A stretch of 46,237 nt of DNA, taken from NCBI GenBank assembly GCA_021821445.1, contig JAKACK010000007.1, forward strand, positions 1 through 46,237. The letters run 5' to 3'. The stretch comes from Microcaldota archaeon (GTDB taxonomy: Archaea; Micrarchaeota; Micrarchaeia; Micrarchaeales; Micrarchaeaceae). Every line of letters begins with the position of its first letter. Position 1 is the first letter of the stretch. A program made the translations under genes and the position numbers. This document shows, piece by piece, positions 1 through 8,097 of this stretch. Below the pieces are notes generated by a model that made no database searches, was not told where the DNA came from, and saw only the letters and a list, made by a program, of their open reading frames with translations.

Positions 1-749
1 TGATGAGCTTTATAGATCCGGATATTGTTGAAGTTGTAAAAGATAAATTAGTCAATAAGTTCGGAGTTTCATTTTACGAAAAAGATAAAATAAAAGAGGT
101 AAATGGAACATCAATCACACTTGAGAGTGGAAAGAAGGTTGAATCTGATGTAATAATTGTATCTCCAAAAAGAGTACCATCAACAGACAGTTTGGATATC
201 AGCAATACAAAGATACAGCTTGATGAAAATGGTGCTATAAAGGTGGATTCACATCTACAGACAACAGATCCAAATATATACGCAGCGGGTGATGTGGTCG
301 GAGCTCCAATGTCTGCAACAAAAGCTTTAAGACAGGGTGTTATAGCAGGTGAATCAGCAAGTGGTATGAATTCCGAGTTTGATAATATCGTGGTACCAGA
401 AGCAGTTTTAACAGATCCAAAGATAGGTATAGTGGGTACATTATCTGGAGAAGGTATCAAAACAATAAAATTCCCATTCACCGCTTCTGGAAGAGGCATA
501 TCAGATGATAAAACAGAGGGCTTTGTCAAGATCGCTTATGATGAGAACAATGTTGTAAAAGGTGTTGGCATAGTATCAGATAATGCGGATGAGATGATAA
601 GTGAAGCTGCGCTTGCCATAGAGATGAGTGCAACCTTAGAGGATATAGCAGATACAATACATCCACATCCAACACTGAGCGAAGCTATAGAGGAGGCTGC
701 AGCAGGTGCATTGGGAAGAGCTATAGATTTTTTACCCCCTAAGCAGTGA
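1..749 (+). CDS. lpdA: Dihydrolipoamide dehydrogenase, C-terminal part (5' end outside window)
   Basis: This is the C-terminal half of a class I flavin disulfide reductase. It keeps the second FAD-binding signature (IYAAGDVVG, about residue 92 of the visible part) followed by the dimerisation domain. The C-terminal HPHPTLSEAIEEAA segment carries the His-Glu pair that acts as the catalytic base of dihydrolipoamide dehydrogenase (E3), the flavoenzyme that reoxidises lipoyl groups of 2-oxoacid dehydrogenase complexes or the glycine cleavage system. The frame runs off the left edge, so the redox CxxxxC and the first dinucleotide fold cannot be seen. The ATG at position 3 is internal. The His-Glu motif favours E3 over mercuric or glutathione reductase. 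A T-rich stretch follows the TGA stop. Confidence 0.88.
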   Translation, partial: MSFIDPDIVEVVKDKLVNKFGVSFYEKDKIKEVNGTSITLESGKKVESDVIIVSPKRVPSTDSLDISNTKIQLDENGAIKVDSHLQTTDPNIYAAGDVVGAPMSATKALRQGVIAGESASGMNSEFDNIVVPEAVLTDPKIGIVGTLSGEGIKTIKFPFTASGRGISDDKTEGFVKIAYDENNVVKGVGIVSDNADEMISEAALAIEMSATLEDIADTIHPHPTLSEAIEEAAAGALGRAIDFLPPKQ

Positions 750-751
750 TC

Positions 752-771
752 TCTATTTTTTATTTTTATTA
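752..771 (+). terminator. T-rich terminator after lpdA
   Basis: Runs of T (six, then five) directly follow the TGA stop of the dihydrolipoamide dehydrogenase gene. Archaeal RNA polymerase terminates on such oligo-T tracts without needing a hairpin. No strong stem is visible. Confidence 0.45.
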
Positions 772-879
772 AAATTTTACAGTAAAATAAATTTTAATTC
801 ATCAATAACTAAAAGTATTGGTAAATTTCTTAATAAGAAATTTATGTCAAAATTATTATTATAGGTGGAGGTAAAAAAG

Positions 880-897
880 ATGTTTGTGATAAAATGA
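880..897 (+). other. 5-codon mini-ORF (MFVIK) overlapping the next start
   Basis: An ATG at 880 lies 7 nt after a strong GGTGGAGGT Shine-Dalgarno (864-872). It opens a five-codon frame whose TGA overlaps the ATG of the following gene as ATGA (894-897). The same SD is too far (21 nt) from the ATG at 894 to serve it directly. This suggests a leader peptide with translational coupling, or that the short protein below starts differently. Chance is possible. Confidence 0.3.
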
Positions 898-1262
898 ATA
901 GAACAACATTACCTACGGACTATAAACCAAAGTCTAAGTTTTTGAAGGAGGTTATAAAGAAATCAGATTTTAATTCTGAACAGGATAGGGAAAGAATATC
1001 GGATCTCGTATTTCTTGAAAGAGGGATAACTGAGGGTATACATGATGTGGCAAGTTCAATATACTTCAAGAGTGTCAAAGATATAAATACAAGTGGCTAC
1101 AAGGAGATTCTTAAAGAATTAGATCCTGAAAAATACAAAAAATTCATAAGAGAAGAGGAATTGAATCAAAAGAAGTCTGAAGAGGCTCACGAGGAGTATA
1201 AAAAATTTAAGAGAGAACAAGAGAAAAAAGAAAAAATATGGTGGGATGAAAACCATAAATGA
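894..1262 (+). CDS. Small highly charged protein, unrecognised
   Basis: A 122-residue soluble protein that I do not recognise. The last 40 residues are dominated by Lys and Glu and are predicted to form one long helix ending in IWWDENHK. The middle (about residues 28-75) is mixed and could fold. There is no signal peptide or membrane segment. No in-frame start lies close to the upstream SD at 864-872, so translation may depend on the overlapping MFVIK mini-ORF. The TGA stop abuts the stop of the convergent regulator gene with no bases between them. Confidence 0.6.
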   Translation: MNRTTLPTDYKPKSKFLKEVIKKSDFNSEQDRERISDLVFLERGITEGIHDVASSIYFKSVKDINTSGYKEILKELDPEKYKKFIREEELNQKKSEEAHEEYKKFKREQEKKEKIWWDENHK

Positions 1263-1808
1263 TCATATAAAATCTGATTTTGTGAGTATTCCAATTAAAT
1301 TTCCATTTTTTTCTATTAATATTGCTTGGTTGCCTTTTATAATACTTTTAGCTACCTCAAAATCATAATCAGGTCCTAATATTGAATACGAATAACTTAT
1401 ACATTCTCCACAAATTGTAGCATTTGGTTTATTAAGAAGACCTCTTTCAGTTACTAATCCTAAAACAACATTTCTTTCATCCAATATTGGAATTTGAGAT
1501 ATTCCCTTTTCTTTTATAATATTTTTAGCTTTTGAAATACTATCCGTTGGTAATAATGTAATTACGGGGCTTATCATAAAATCTTTTACTTTTAAATTTT
1601 TAGATGATGAATATATGAGTTCATCCAAGTTAGATACAATTTTATATATCAATTCATAACTAGGGTTTATTTTACCCCTCTCCACTTTTGAGAGAGTTGA
1701 TGAGGATATACCAGCGTATCTTGCAAGTTTATAAGATTTTATCTGGTATTTTTCCCTTTTTATTCTTATCTCCGAGGTAATCTTTTTCAAATCAGGTAAA
1801 ACATACAT
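1263..1808 (-). CDS. HTH (XRE-type) and CBS-domain transcriptional regulator
   Basis: A 181-residue regulator. Residues 13-68 form an XRE-type helix-turn-helix (ISSSTLSKVERGKINPSYELI is the recognition part). Residues 73-181 form a pair of CBS domains (KDFMISPVITLLPTDSISKA... and the later IKGNQAILIEKNGNLIGILTKSDFI). This architecture is common in archaea, where CBS pairs sense adenosine nucleotides or related ligands. An ICGEC cluster between the CBS motifs is odd and could bind a metal or be redox-active. A perfect 16-bp palindrome lies 48-63 bp upstream of the start and is a likely operator for autoregulation. The gene is convergent with its left neighbour, with no gap between stops. Confidence 0.85.
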   Translation of the reverse strand: MYVLPDLKKITSEIRIKREKYQIKSYKLARYAGISSSTLSKVERGKINPSYELIYKIVSNLDELIYSSSKNLKVKDFMISPVITLLPTDSISKAKNIIKEKGISQIPILDERNVVLGLVTERGLLNKPNATICGECISYSYSILGPDYDFEVAKSIIKGNQAILIEKNGNLIGILTKSDFI

Positions 1809-1855
1809 AATCGCACCTAAATATGCTTTTAAAATAAAATTATTAATCTGAAGAT

Positions 1856-1871
1856 AAGTAAATATTTACTT
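1856..1871. promoter_or_regulatory. 16-bp palindrome upstream of the HTH-CBS regulator
   Basis: AAGTAAATATTTACTT is a perfect inverted repeat in the intergenic region between the HTH-CBS regulator (start 1808) and the rightward GH15-like gene (start 2004). Palindromes of this size are typical operators of dimeric HTH proteins, so binding by the neighbouring regulator is a reasonable guess. In AT-rich DNA some palindromes arise by chance. Confidence 0.4.
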
Positions 1872-2003
1872 TACAACAAAAATTAAGGTAAGCTAAACAT
1901 ATTTCAATGCCTGCATTTTATAATAAAATAATAGACAAAAGACTAACTTAGATAGCATCTTATTATTCCCTCTCTTACATCTATTTATATTTAATCTGGT
2001 GGT

Positions 2004-3413
2004 ATGGTGGAAAAAGTTATTCAAAAAACCGATTTAGATAATAAAAATTTTTATCAAAAAAGTTTTAAAAATATTATTGGGTGGTCTGACAAAATATTGG
2101 ATTATATTGACGAGGATGGATATTCTAAAGCATCCTTATCCTATAAACCATATAAACCACATTGGATAAGGGATTCATCCTTCACTGCATTAGCTTTATT
2201 GAAATCTGCAGATATTATAAAAAATAAAGATTTTCTAAAAAGTTGTGAATTTGAAAATAAAAATGATTTTAAAATTGCATTTCAAAAAGCAAAAGAGTAT
2301 GAGGATTATGCATCCAAAATAATAAAATTTAACATAGAAGTATATAATAATTTTAAGCCAAATATCAAAAATTTTTTGGATTCTAGTTTTGAAAATCTAA
2401 AATATAATGTACTAAATTATAATATACCTGCTAGGGTAGGTAAAGATAGAAGCTTTTATAAAGATGAGAATACTGATGATAGCAAATATGCAGATTCCTA
2501 TTCAGGATTAGTGCAAAACGATACGGTACCCCTTATATTAATATCGCTTGAAAAGAAAATGGAAACTATTGGTTTAGATCAATATGAATTGAAGTTCTTA
2601 AAGGATAATTCTAGAGAAATATTTGATTTCTTAAAAAAATCTATAAGAGTGCAATCTTCAAATGCATGGGAATTAAGAGGTGACATGCAGCATTCATATG
2701 ATATAGCAGCGATATATAAGAGTATGGATTCATTAGTAAAGATTTCAAGAAGGTACGATATAGGATTTAATCATTATGAAATTACAGATTTATTAAATTC
2801 TGAAAGATTTGGAAATCCTCTGTATTATATGCGTAAACTATTCGTAGATTCAGAAATTTTATACGCTTGTAGAAAACCATTTTCAGAACAACCATCAAAG
2901 GAGGATAGCGTTGATATGTCGGAATTAATTGTATTTACACTATTTGAGATAAATGATGAAAAATTAAAAACCAAAAATGTTGAATACAATACCATAAATC
3001 TAATAGAAAAAGAGCTGTTTGGGGGTAGATTTTTAGCTAAAAGATTCAAAGGAGATAGTTATTTTTTTGGTGGAAGATGGATTTTAAGTGCAGCTGAAAA
3101 AGGTTTATATTTAATAGATAAGGGTAAATTAAAAGAGGCGAAGGAAATATTGGAAAAATTAGAATACTCATATAACAATGGTTGGTATAATATTGATGAA
3201 TATATTATCAACAAAAAAGGAGAATATTCAAAAAATACTTTTCCTGAGCAAATAATATATGATCCGGAGAGTCCAGAAAAAGAAGATAATGATTATTTTA
3301 AGAATAACAAAGAAAGTGTTATCCAAGATCTGATGTGGTCTTATGCAGATGTTGTCAGATTTAATGCTTCCTTAGTAGAATCTTTATTATTTAAAGATAA
3401 AATAAGAAATTGA
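2004..3413 (+). CDS. GH15-family (glucoamylase/trehalase-like) glycoside hydrolase
   Basis: A 469-residue protein with the landmarks of the (alpha/alpha)6 barrel of family GH15. YKPHWIRDSSF (about residues 50-62) is the substrate-binding Arg-Asp region. NAWELRGD (about 221-228) carries the probable general-acid Glu. FPEQ (about 413-416) carries the probable general-base Glu. A final DLMWSYADVVRF resembles the family's LLWSHAEYV motif. Known members hydrolyse alpha-glucosidic bonds in dextrins or trehalose. It lacks the N-terminal beta-sandwich domain of most bacterial and archaeal GH15 enzymes and has no signal peptide, so a cytoplasmic role in storage-polysaccharide or trehalose turnover is likely. 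A GGTGGT SD sits immediately before the ATG. The substrate cannot be told from sequence. Confidence 0.78.
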   Translation: MVEKVIQKTDLDNKNFYQKSFKNIIGWSDKILDYIDEDGYSKASLSYKPYKPHWIRDSSFTALALLKSADIIKNKDFLKSCEFENKNDFKIAFQKAKEYEDYASKIIKFNIEVYNNFKPNIKNFLDSSFENLKYNVLNYNIPARVGKDRSFYKDENTDDSKYADSYSGLVQNDTVPLILISLEKKMETIGLDQYELKFLKDNSREIFDFLKKSIRVQSSNAWELRGDMQHSYDIAAIYKSMDSLVKISRRYDIGFNHYEITDLLNSERFGNPLYYMRKLFVDSEILYACRKPFSEQPSKEDSVDMSELIVFTLFEINDEKLKTKNVEYNTINLIEKELFGGRFLAKRFKGDSYFFGGRWILSAAEKGLYLIDKGKLKEAKEILEKLEYSYNNGWYNIDEYIINKKGEYSKNTFPEQIIYDPESPEKEDNDYFKNNKESVIQDLMWSYADVVRFNASLVESLLFKDKIRN

Positions 3414-3458
3414 ACAAAAAGTTTTTAATTTAATAATAATATTTTAATTAGGATGGAT

Positions 3459-4055
3459 ATGGAAAAGGATAAAAATGCTGATAAAAAACTATCGGTAAAA
3501 TGGGGTATATACAATCTAATCGATCTTGTTATAGATCCTTACAAATCTTTAACGATAACAGGTGATGTAAAGGATATAAATTCATTTTTATTATACAGTG
3601 ACTCTGTATCTTTTATAAAAAAGGATATAACTAAATTAGATAAATTTAATGGTAAGATAAGTAGTGAAGAATATCCATCTTATTTTGTTAAATTTAACGA
3701 TAAAATTATAGAGCTTGATTTAAACGGAGAATATCCAAAAAATATATTAAGTGAAGTTGCAAATCAAAGAGATCCTCCAAAAATATATACGAAATTATTA
3801 AGTTGTGATAGAAAAATAGCAAGAATACTTATTGTATTTAAATTTAATCCTTATATAAAAATAACTGAATTAGAAAAAACCAATGTAATAAATAACATTT
3901 ATAACAAAAATTTTAATAGTAGAGAAGAAAAAATTTTAAATGGAATATCATATTTAGAAAGAAGAATTGAAACAGAAAAAAATAAAGAAACTTTATCCCT
4001 ATTAAGAAAAGCAGAAGAAAAAATGAATAAGATATATATAAGAACAAAAAGTTAA
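3459..4055 (+). CDS. Unrecognised soluble protein
   Basis: About 198 residues, with no family that I recognise. The first 120 residues are mixed alpha/beta; the last 60 are a charged helical stretch (SREEKILNGISYLERRIETEKNKETLSLLRKAEEKM). There are no membrane segments. I prefer the ATG at 3459 because AGGATGG precedes it at a usable distance; the ATG at 3453 is also open. It follows the GH15-like gene by about 45 bp in the same direction and may be co-transcribed, but nothing in it points to carbohydrate metabolism. Confidence 0.6.
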   Translation: MEKDKNADKKLSVKWGIYNLIDLVIDPYKSLTITGDVKDINSFLLYSDSVSFIKKDITKLDKFNGKISSEEYPSYFVKFNDKIIELDLNGEYPKNILSEVANQRDPPKIYTKLLSCDRKIARILIVFKFNPYIKITELEKTNVINNIYNKNFNSREEKILNGISYLERRIETEKNKETLSLLRKAEEKMNKIYIRTKS

Positions 4056-4087
4056 TTTAATAAAAATTTAAATTTAAGATAATTAAG

Positions 4088-4582
4088 TTACATCTCATTT
4101 ATTTTATTAATTATTCTTTCCATGTCTGATACTCTAATATATTCAGATCTACTTAAAATATCATATACATCTTCAAATATGTTAAATGCTGCTCTTCTTT
4201 TAGCATTAGCATTTGCAGCAATCTCTGGTTTTACAGAAACAAGCGTTCCCCTTATTAAATTGAATAATAAATCATCTATTGATTCATATAAATCAAAACC
4301 TTTAATAATATACATAGTATCTGAAGATCTTGATTCATATTTACCGTTTATTTTTTTATTTAAAACATTATATGCTTTTTTTATTAATTTGTATTGGTAT
4401 AGGTCTATTTTACCTATTGCTAATTCCATTTTTAAATACTTGCTAATATTATGGTGAAGATTATTTATCTTTAGAAATTTGTCCTCAATTTCATTATTGT
4501 TTATACCATTAGTTTTAACTATTTCTACATTAAATTTTTCAACTTTTTCTTTTATATTTTTATCAATAACTGTTATATCCAT
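4088..4582 (-). CDS. Unrecognised helical protein
   Basis: A 164-residue, mostly helical, soluble protein. A segment around residues 115-135 (VKPEIAANANAKRRAAFNIF) is richer in Ala than its surroundings, and the C-terminus (SEYIRVSDMERIINKINEM) looks like an amphipathic helix. No catalytic motif or membrane segment is seen. It is convergent with the preceding gene, about 30 bp between stops. Length and codon use look genuine; function unknown. Confidence 0.6.
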   Translation of the reverse strand: MDITVIDKNIKEKVEKFNVEIVKTNGINNNEIEDKFLKINNLHHNISKYLKMELAIGKIDLYQYKLIKKAYNVLNKKINGKYESRSSDTMYIIKGFDLYESIDDLLFNLIRGTLVSVKPEIAANANAKRRAAFNIFEDVYDILSRSEYIRVSDMERIINKINEM

Positions 4583-4821
4583 AATATCAATATTATATAA
4601 TTATTCAAAATATTTAAACTATTCTTAATAACGAGTTAAATATCTAGATAAAAAATAAATTATAATTTATAAAAGATAATATATCAAAAAGTTATATAAC
4701 AGATATTATTCAATTAAAGAATTAGGAATTGATTGTATATAGGTAAAAAGTGTAAATGAAACATCAAAACCAATAATCAAAATTGTTAATGCATTATATA
4801 AAAAATAATTTGAAATCAAAA

Positions 4822-5718
4822 TCACCAAAGAATACCATAAAGATATAAATCATTTACAAAATTAGTCCAAACACTTCCTTTATCTACACCATATTCTTCA
4901 ACTAAAATTTTTATCAGCTTCTTCTTATCCTTATTTGCCATAATTGTTGAAGGTAATCTTGCAACATAAATTTTTAAAGAAAATTTACCACCTCTTTTAA
5001 AATTGAAATCCACTCCTTTATCATATAGAATTTTTAATCCTTCTATATTATTGCTAGCTGCAGCCTTACATACAGGAGTTAGTCCATAATGATCTACTTG
5101 ATTTATATTAGCTCCATTATCTATCAATCTTTTCATTATATCATTCATTTTATTTGATGCTGCCCTACTTAATGGTGTTACACCCATATAGTTGCTTATA
5201 TTAGGATCTGCTTTTTTATCTAGCATATAGTTAGCTATCTCAGAATTCTTTTTAAAAATTGCAAGTTCTAATGCATTATTATAATGATAGAAATTATTCT
5301 TTAAAAGAGGATCTTTTCCTAAATCAAAATTTACATCTCCTCCTTCATCTATAATAAATTTAGCTAGCTGTGTTTCATTTTTTTCTATTGCAATTATTAA
5401 TGGTGTATAAAAATTAGTAATTACCTTTTTATATGGATTCCCAAAAAAGCTATAGATTAGTTCAGTTTTTTGCACTATATAAATATGATTTAAATATTTT
5501 TTAATATTTTTTTTATCTTCTTGCAAAATTTCCTTAAGTCTCTTAATTTTATCCTTTTCATCTATGTTCCTATTTAATATACTGAAAATACCATCCTGAA
5601 TCTCCGAACTACTTAATTTATTTTTTGAATCTTTACGTATATCATAATTATAAAAATTTTCACCTTCCTTGTAAATTTTATTATTGCTTTTATTCTCAAT
5701 ATCTTTTGTTACTGTCAT
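4822..5718 (-). CDS. Ankyrin-repeat protein
   Basis: About 298 residues. An N-terminal 100-residue helical region is followed by roughly five ankyrin repeats (about residues 105-285). Clear units are YTPLIIAIEKNETQLAKFII, NALELAIFKKNSEIANYML, GVTPLSRAASNKMNDIMKRL and GLTPVCKAAASNNIEGLKIL, each followed by a G/A-x-D/N-x-N turn. Ankyrin arrays mediate protein-protein contacts. No enzymatic domain or signal is present, so a binding partner or inhibitor role is likely. I prefer the ATG at 5718 because GGTTGAT lies just upstream; an in-frame TTG at 5730 would add four residues. It stands alone, divergent from the next gene. Confidence 0.82.
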   Translation of the reverse strand: MTVTKDIENKSNNKIYKEGENFYNYDIRKDSKNKLSSSEIQDGIFSILNRNIDEKDKIKRLKEILQEDKKNIKKYLNHIYIVQKTELIYSFFGNPYKKVITNFYTPLIIAIEKNETQLAKFIIDEGGDVNFDLGKDPLLKNNFYHYNNALELAIFKKNSEIANYMLDKKADPNISNYMGVTPLSRAASNKMNDIMKRLIDNGANINQVDHYGLTPVCKAAASNNIEGLKILYDKGVDFNFKRGGKFSLKIYVARLPSTIMANKDKKKLIKILVEEYGVDKGSVWTNFVNDLYLYGILW

Positions 5719-5903
5719 ATAATCAACCAATAAAAATAATGATATTTGTGTTTATTTAAAGGTTTTGTATATACAATTTATTTAATTAACCAGATAAAAA
5801 CAAAATTAGACCTTAATATATATTTTTTTATCTTAATCATCCATTATAACTATACAAAAGCTTTTTATAATAATTATAAATCAATAAAATTTAGTGAAAT
5901 TTT

Positions 5904-6896
5904 GTGAATAGTAAAAATATCAATAGAACTGAAATTGATGACACACCAAAAACAATTAATTTGCTAAATATAACTAATTTCGGTAGGAATAAAAAAGAAG
6001 TAGAAATTGATTTAAAATGCTATACTAGAGAACAGGCATTAGAAATAATAAAATACACAAATAACAGCAGTAATACAAAAATAAAAAGATATGAACTAAT
6101 GAATGTAAGATTAAAAAACTTACCTCAAAATAAAAATTTTACTGTAAATAAAAATTATCAATACTCATTATTATATAAAAAAGATAATAAATACGTTGAA
6201 TTAAACATAGATAATAGCAAAATTAAAAATTCATTAAAAACCATATCAAAATTTCCAGAAAAGTTTTCAACAATGTCATACCTTGCAAATTCTGATAAAA
6301 ATATAGTAAAATTAAAATTTTTTTACAATAATACCGATAAAATTAAGGTTATTATGTTTTCTAATTTTGTTTCAGATAAAACTGAATATAAATTAGATTT
6401 ATACTCTGATAATCCCAAACTTTTCAATATAATTATGAATTCTAATGAGTTTAGAATTGAAAAGAAAAATATTATAGATATATTAAATAACCACAAAGTT
6501 GTAAAAAGAAGAATAAAAAATTATTTTATAAGATATAACTATGAGGGTTTATTTAGAGAAACAGAAATTGTACCACCAAATGATATGTCAATCAAACTTC
6601 TAGAATATTTGAATAAAAATAAGGGATATATTATAGGTACTTCCATAGAAAAAAATCCTTATAATTACTTAGAAATAACCTTTAAATCTAAAATTAATTA
6701 CTTAAGATTAGATACCGCAAATCAAAATAAAAATAGATTTTATATTGGAAATAATTTTACACCCATAGATTTGGTATTAAATAATCTAGAGGTTAAAATA
6801 GAAAAAGAGAAGAATATGGATAAAAGATCAAAATTTATAAGATTATATAAGCATTTAATTAGAACAACCGGTTTAAATAAAAGGAATAATCAATAA
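5904..6896 (+). CDS. Unrecognised protein (330 aa), GTG start
   Basis: A 330-residue basic, Asn/Lys-rich soluble protein without a family that I know. It is rich in short beta-strand-like segments in the first two thirds and ends in a basic helical tail (MDKRSKFIRLYKHLIRTTGLNKRNNQ). No signal peptide or membrane segment. The GTG start is supported by a GTGA motif 6 nt upstream. The very AT-rich codon choice matches the neighbouring unrecognised genes, which suggests a lineage-specific family rather than recent import. Confidence 0.6.
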   Translation: MNSKNINRTEIDDTPKTINLLNITNFGRNKKEVEIDLKCYTREQALEIIKYTNNSSNTKIKRYELMNVRLKNLPQNKNFTVNKNYQYSLLYKKDNKYVELNIDNSKIKNSLKTISKFPEKFSTMSYLANSDKNIVKLKFFYNNTDKIKVIMFSNFVSDKTEYKLDLYSDNPKLFNIIMNSNEFRIEKKNIIDILNNHKVVKRRIKNYFIRYNYEGLFRETEIVPPNDMSIKLLEYLNKNKGYIIGTSIEKNPYNYLEITFKSKINYLRLDTANQNKNRFYIGNNFTPIDLVLNNLEVKIEKEKNMDKRSKFIRLYKHLIRTTGLNKRNNQ

Positions 6897-6907
6897 AATT
6901 AGTTTAT

Positions 6908-7966
6908 TCAATTGATAGAATTTAATAATTTAAGTTGGTTTTTCGCGCGACCTAAATCCCCAAATGTACTATTTATCACGTTATCTACAATTTGTTTTAA
7001 AAAAGCCCTTTCGCTTGATGAGCTCATGTTTTCAAAGATTTTAGACAATCCATCAATTATATAAAAATCTAACAATACTATATAATCGAAACTATACATA
7101 GATTCATATGGGTTGTTAGTTTTAGTGGCATTAATTAATAAACTATTTCTCGCAAAATCCCATTTGAAAATTTTTTTATCTTCTAATAATTTTATAACAT
7201 TCCTTTTTATTGTATCCTTAGCCATTGACGAATCTTCAGATCTTAAAAGGGGAATTTTATTATAATTAATAAATTTATTTGATATAATTGATAAGGTACC
7301 AGATATATATTCAAGCAATTTACTTTTTTTCTCCGAAGTAATTTCTATAGGCGGTTCATATTTTTTATTATAACCTATAAGTTTTGTATGATTATATTTT
7401 GCTAATACTTTAGCATAATCTGATAATTCCCCTATGGAACCATTATCTTTATCTAATGAGATATACTTTAAATAAGCTGTTTCCATTAGATTTTTATCAT
7501 AAAGAGCTACAATCGGTATTAATAATTCTTGAGCTTGCTCAAGATCTAGTTTCTTAACTAAATTCCAAGGTGTTTTAGCTACCTCATATACATTTTCAAT
7601 TAGTAAATATCTATCTCCATAAGATTTAAATTGCTTATAATAATTCTGTCTTACAATTTGTGTTGAAATGTACTCAACATTTGAATTTATAAATTTATCA
7701 AAAGCTTCCATAAACTCTTTAGGATATGTATGTGCAATTTTAATTAAGTCGGTAGATTCATTCTTAGAAATTTCCGAATATCCTATAAATTTTACTATTT
7801 TTTCAATAAATTTTTCATCATCTAAACAGGGCCTACTTAACGTTAAATCTAATAACATATTTAGTCTCTTTAATGGTTTTTTAATTGGTTCTGCTTTAAA
7901 TGCTTTATCTATAGATTGAGTTACGTAATCAATATTTGCATCTTTTTTTGACTTTTGGGCTTCCAA
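6908..7966 (-). CDS. Unrecognised helical protein (352 aa), TTG start
   Basis: A 352-residue, mainly helical soluble protein, possibly a helical-repeat (TPR- or HEAT-like) fold, because helices of about 15-20 residues alternate throughout. No catalytic motif is visible. The TTG start at 7966 is supported by AGGTGA five bases upstream. It is convergent with the preceding gene (11 bp between stops) and divergent from the M13 peptidase. Function unknown. Confidence 0.6.
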   Translation of the reverse strand: MEAQKSKKDANIDYVTQSIDKAFKAEPIKKPLKRLNMLLDLTLSRPCLDDEKFIEKIVKFIGYSEISKNESTDLIKIAHTYPKEFMEAFDKFINSNVEYISTQIVRQNYYKQFKSYGDRYLLIENVYEVAKTPWNLVKKLDLEQAQELLIPIVALYDKNLMETAYLKYISLDKDNGSIGELSDYAKVLAKYNHTKLIGYNKKYEPPIEITSEKKSKLLEYISGTLSIISNKFINYNKIPLLRSEDSSMAKDTIKRNVIKLLEDKKIFKWDFARNSLLINATKTNNPYESMYSFDYIVLLDFYIIDGLSKIFENMSSSSERAFLKQIVDNVINSTFGDLGRAKNQLKLLNSIN

Positions 7967-8085
7967 AAATTCACCTAGATTATATAGATTAATTTATTAT
8001 TTAATATTTTTGTATAAGTTTATTAAGTTTTAAATAAAAAAAGACAAAATTATAAATTAATAAATAGATTGAGGATAAAATAAGT

Positions 8086-8097
8086 ATGATACCATGA
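8086..8097 (+). other. 3-codon mini-ORF (MIP) overlapping the M13 peptidase start
   Basis: ATG-ATA-CCA-TGA ends in an ATGA overlap with the ATG of the peptidase gene at 8094. A GAGGA element at 8071-8075 is better placed for this ATG (10 nt) than for 8094 (18 nt). The arrangement copies that seen at 880-897. At this length it may well be chance. Confidence 0.2.

Noticed and set aside
4690-4815. Possible decayed HTH protein (YSIKELGIDCI...IIKIVNALYKK)
   Set aside because: Frame reads about 35 codons with two stops and only vaguely resembles an HTH; too short and AT-rich to support as a pseudogene.
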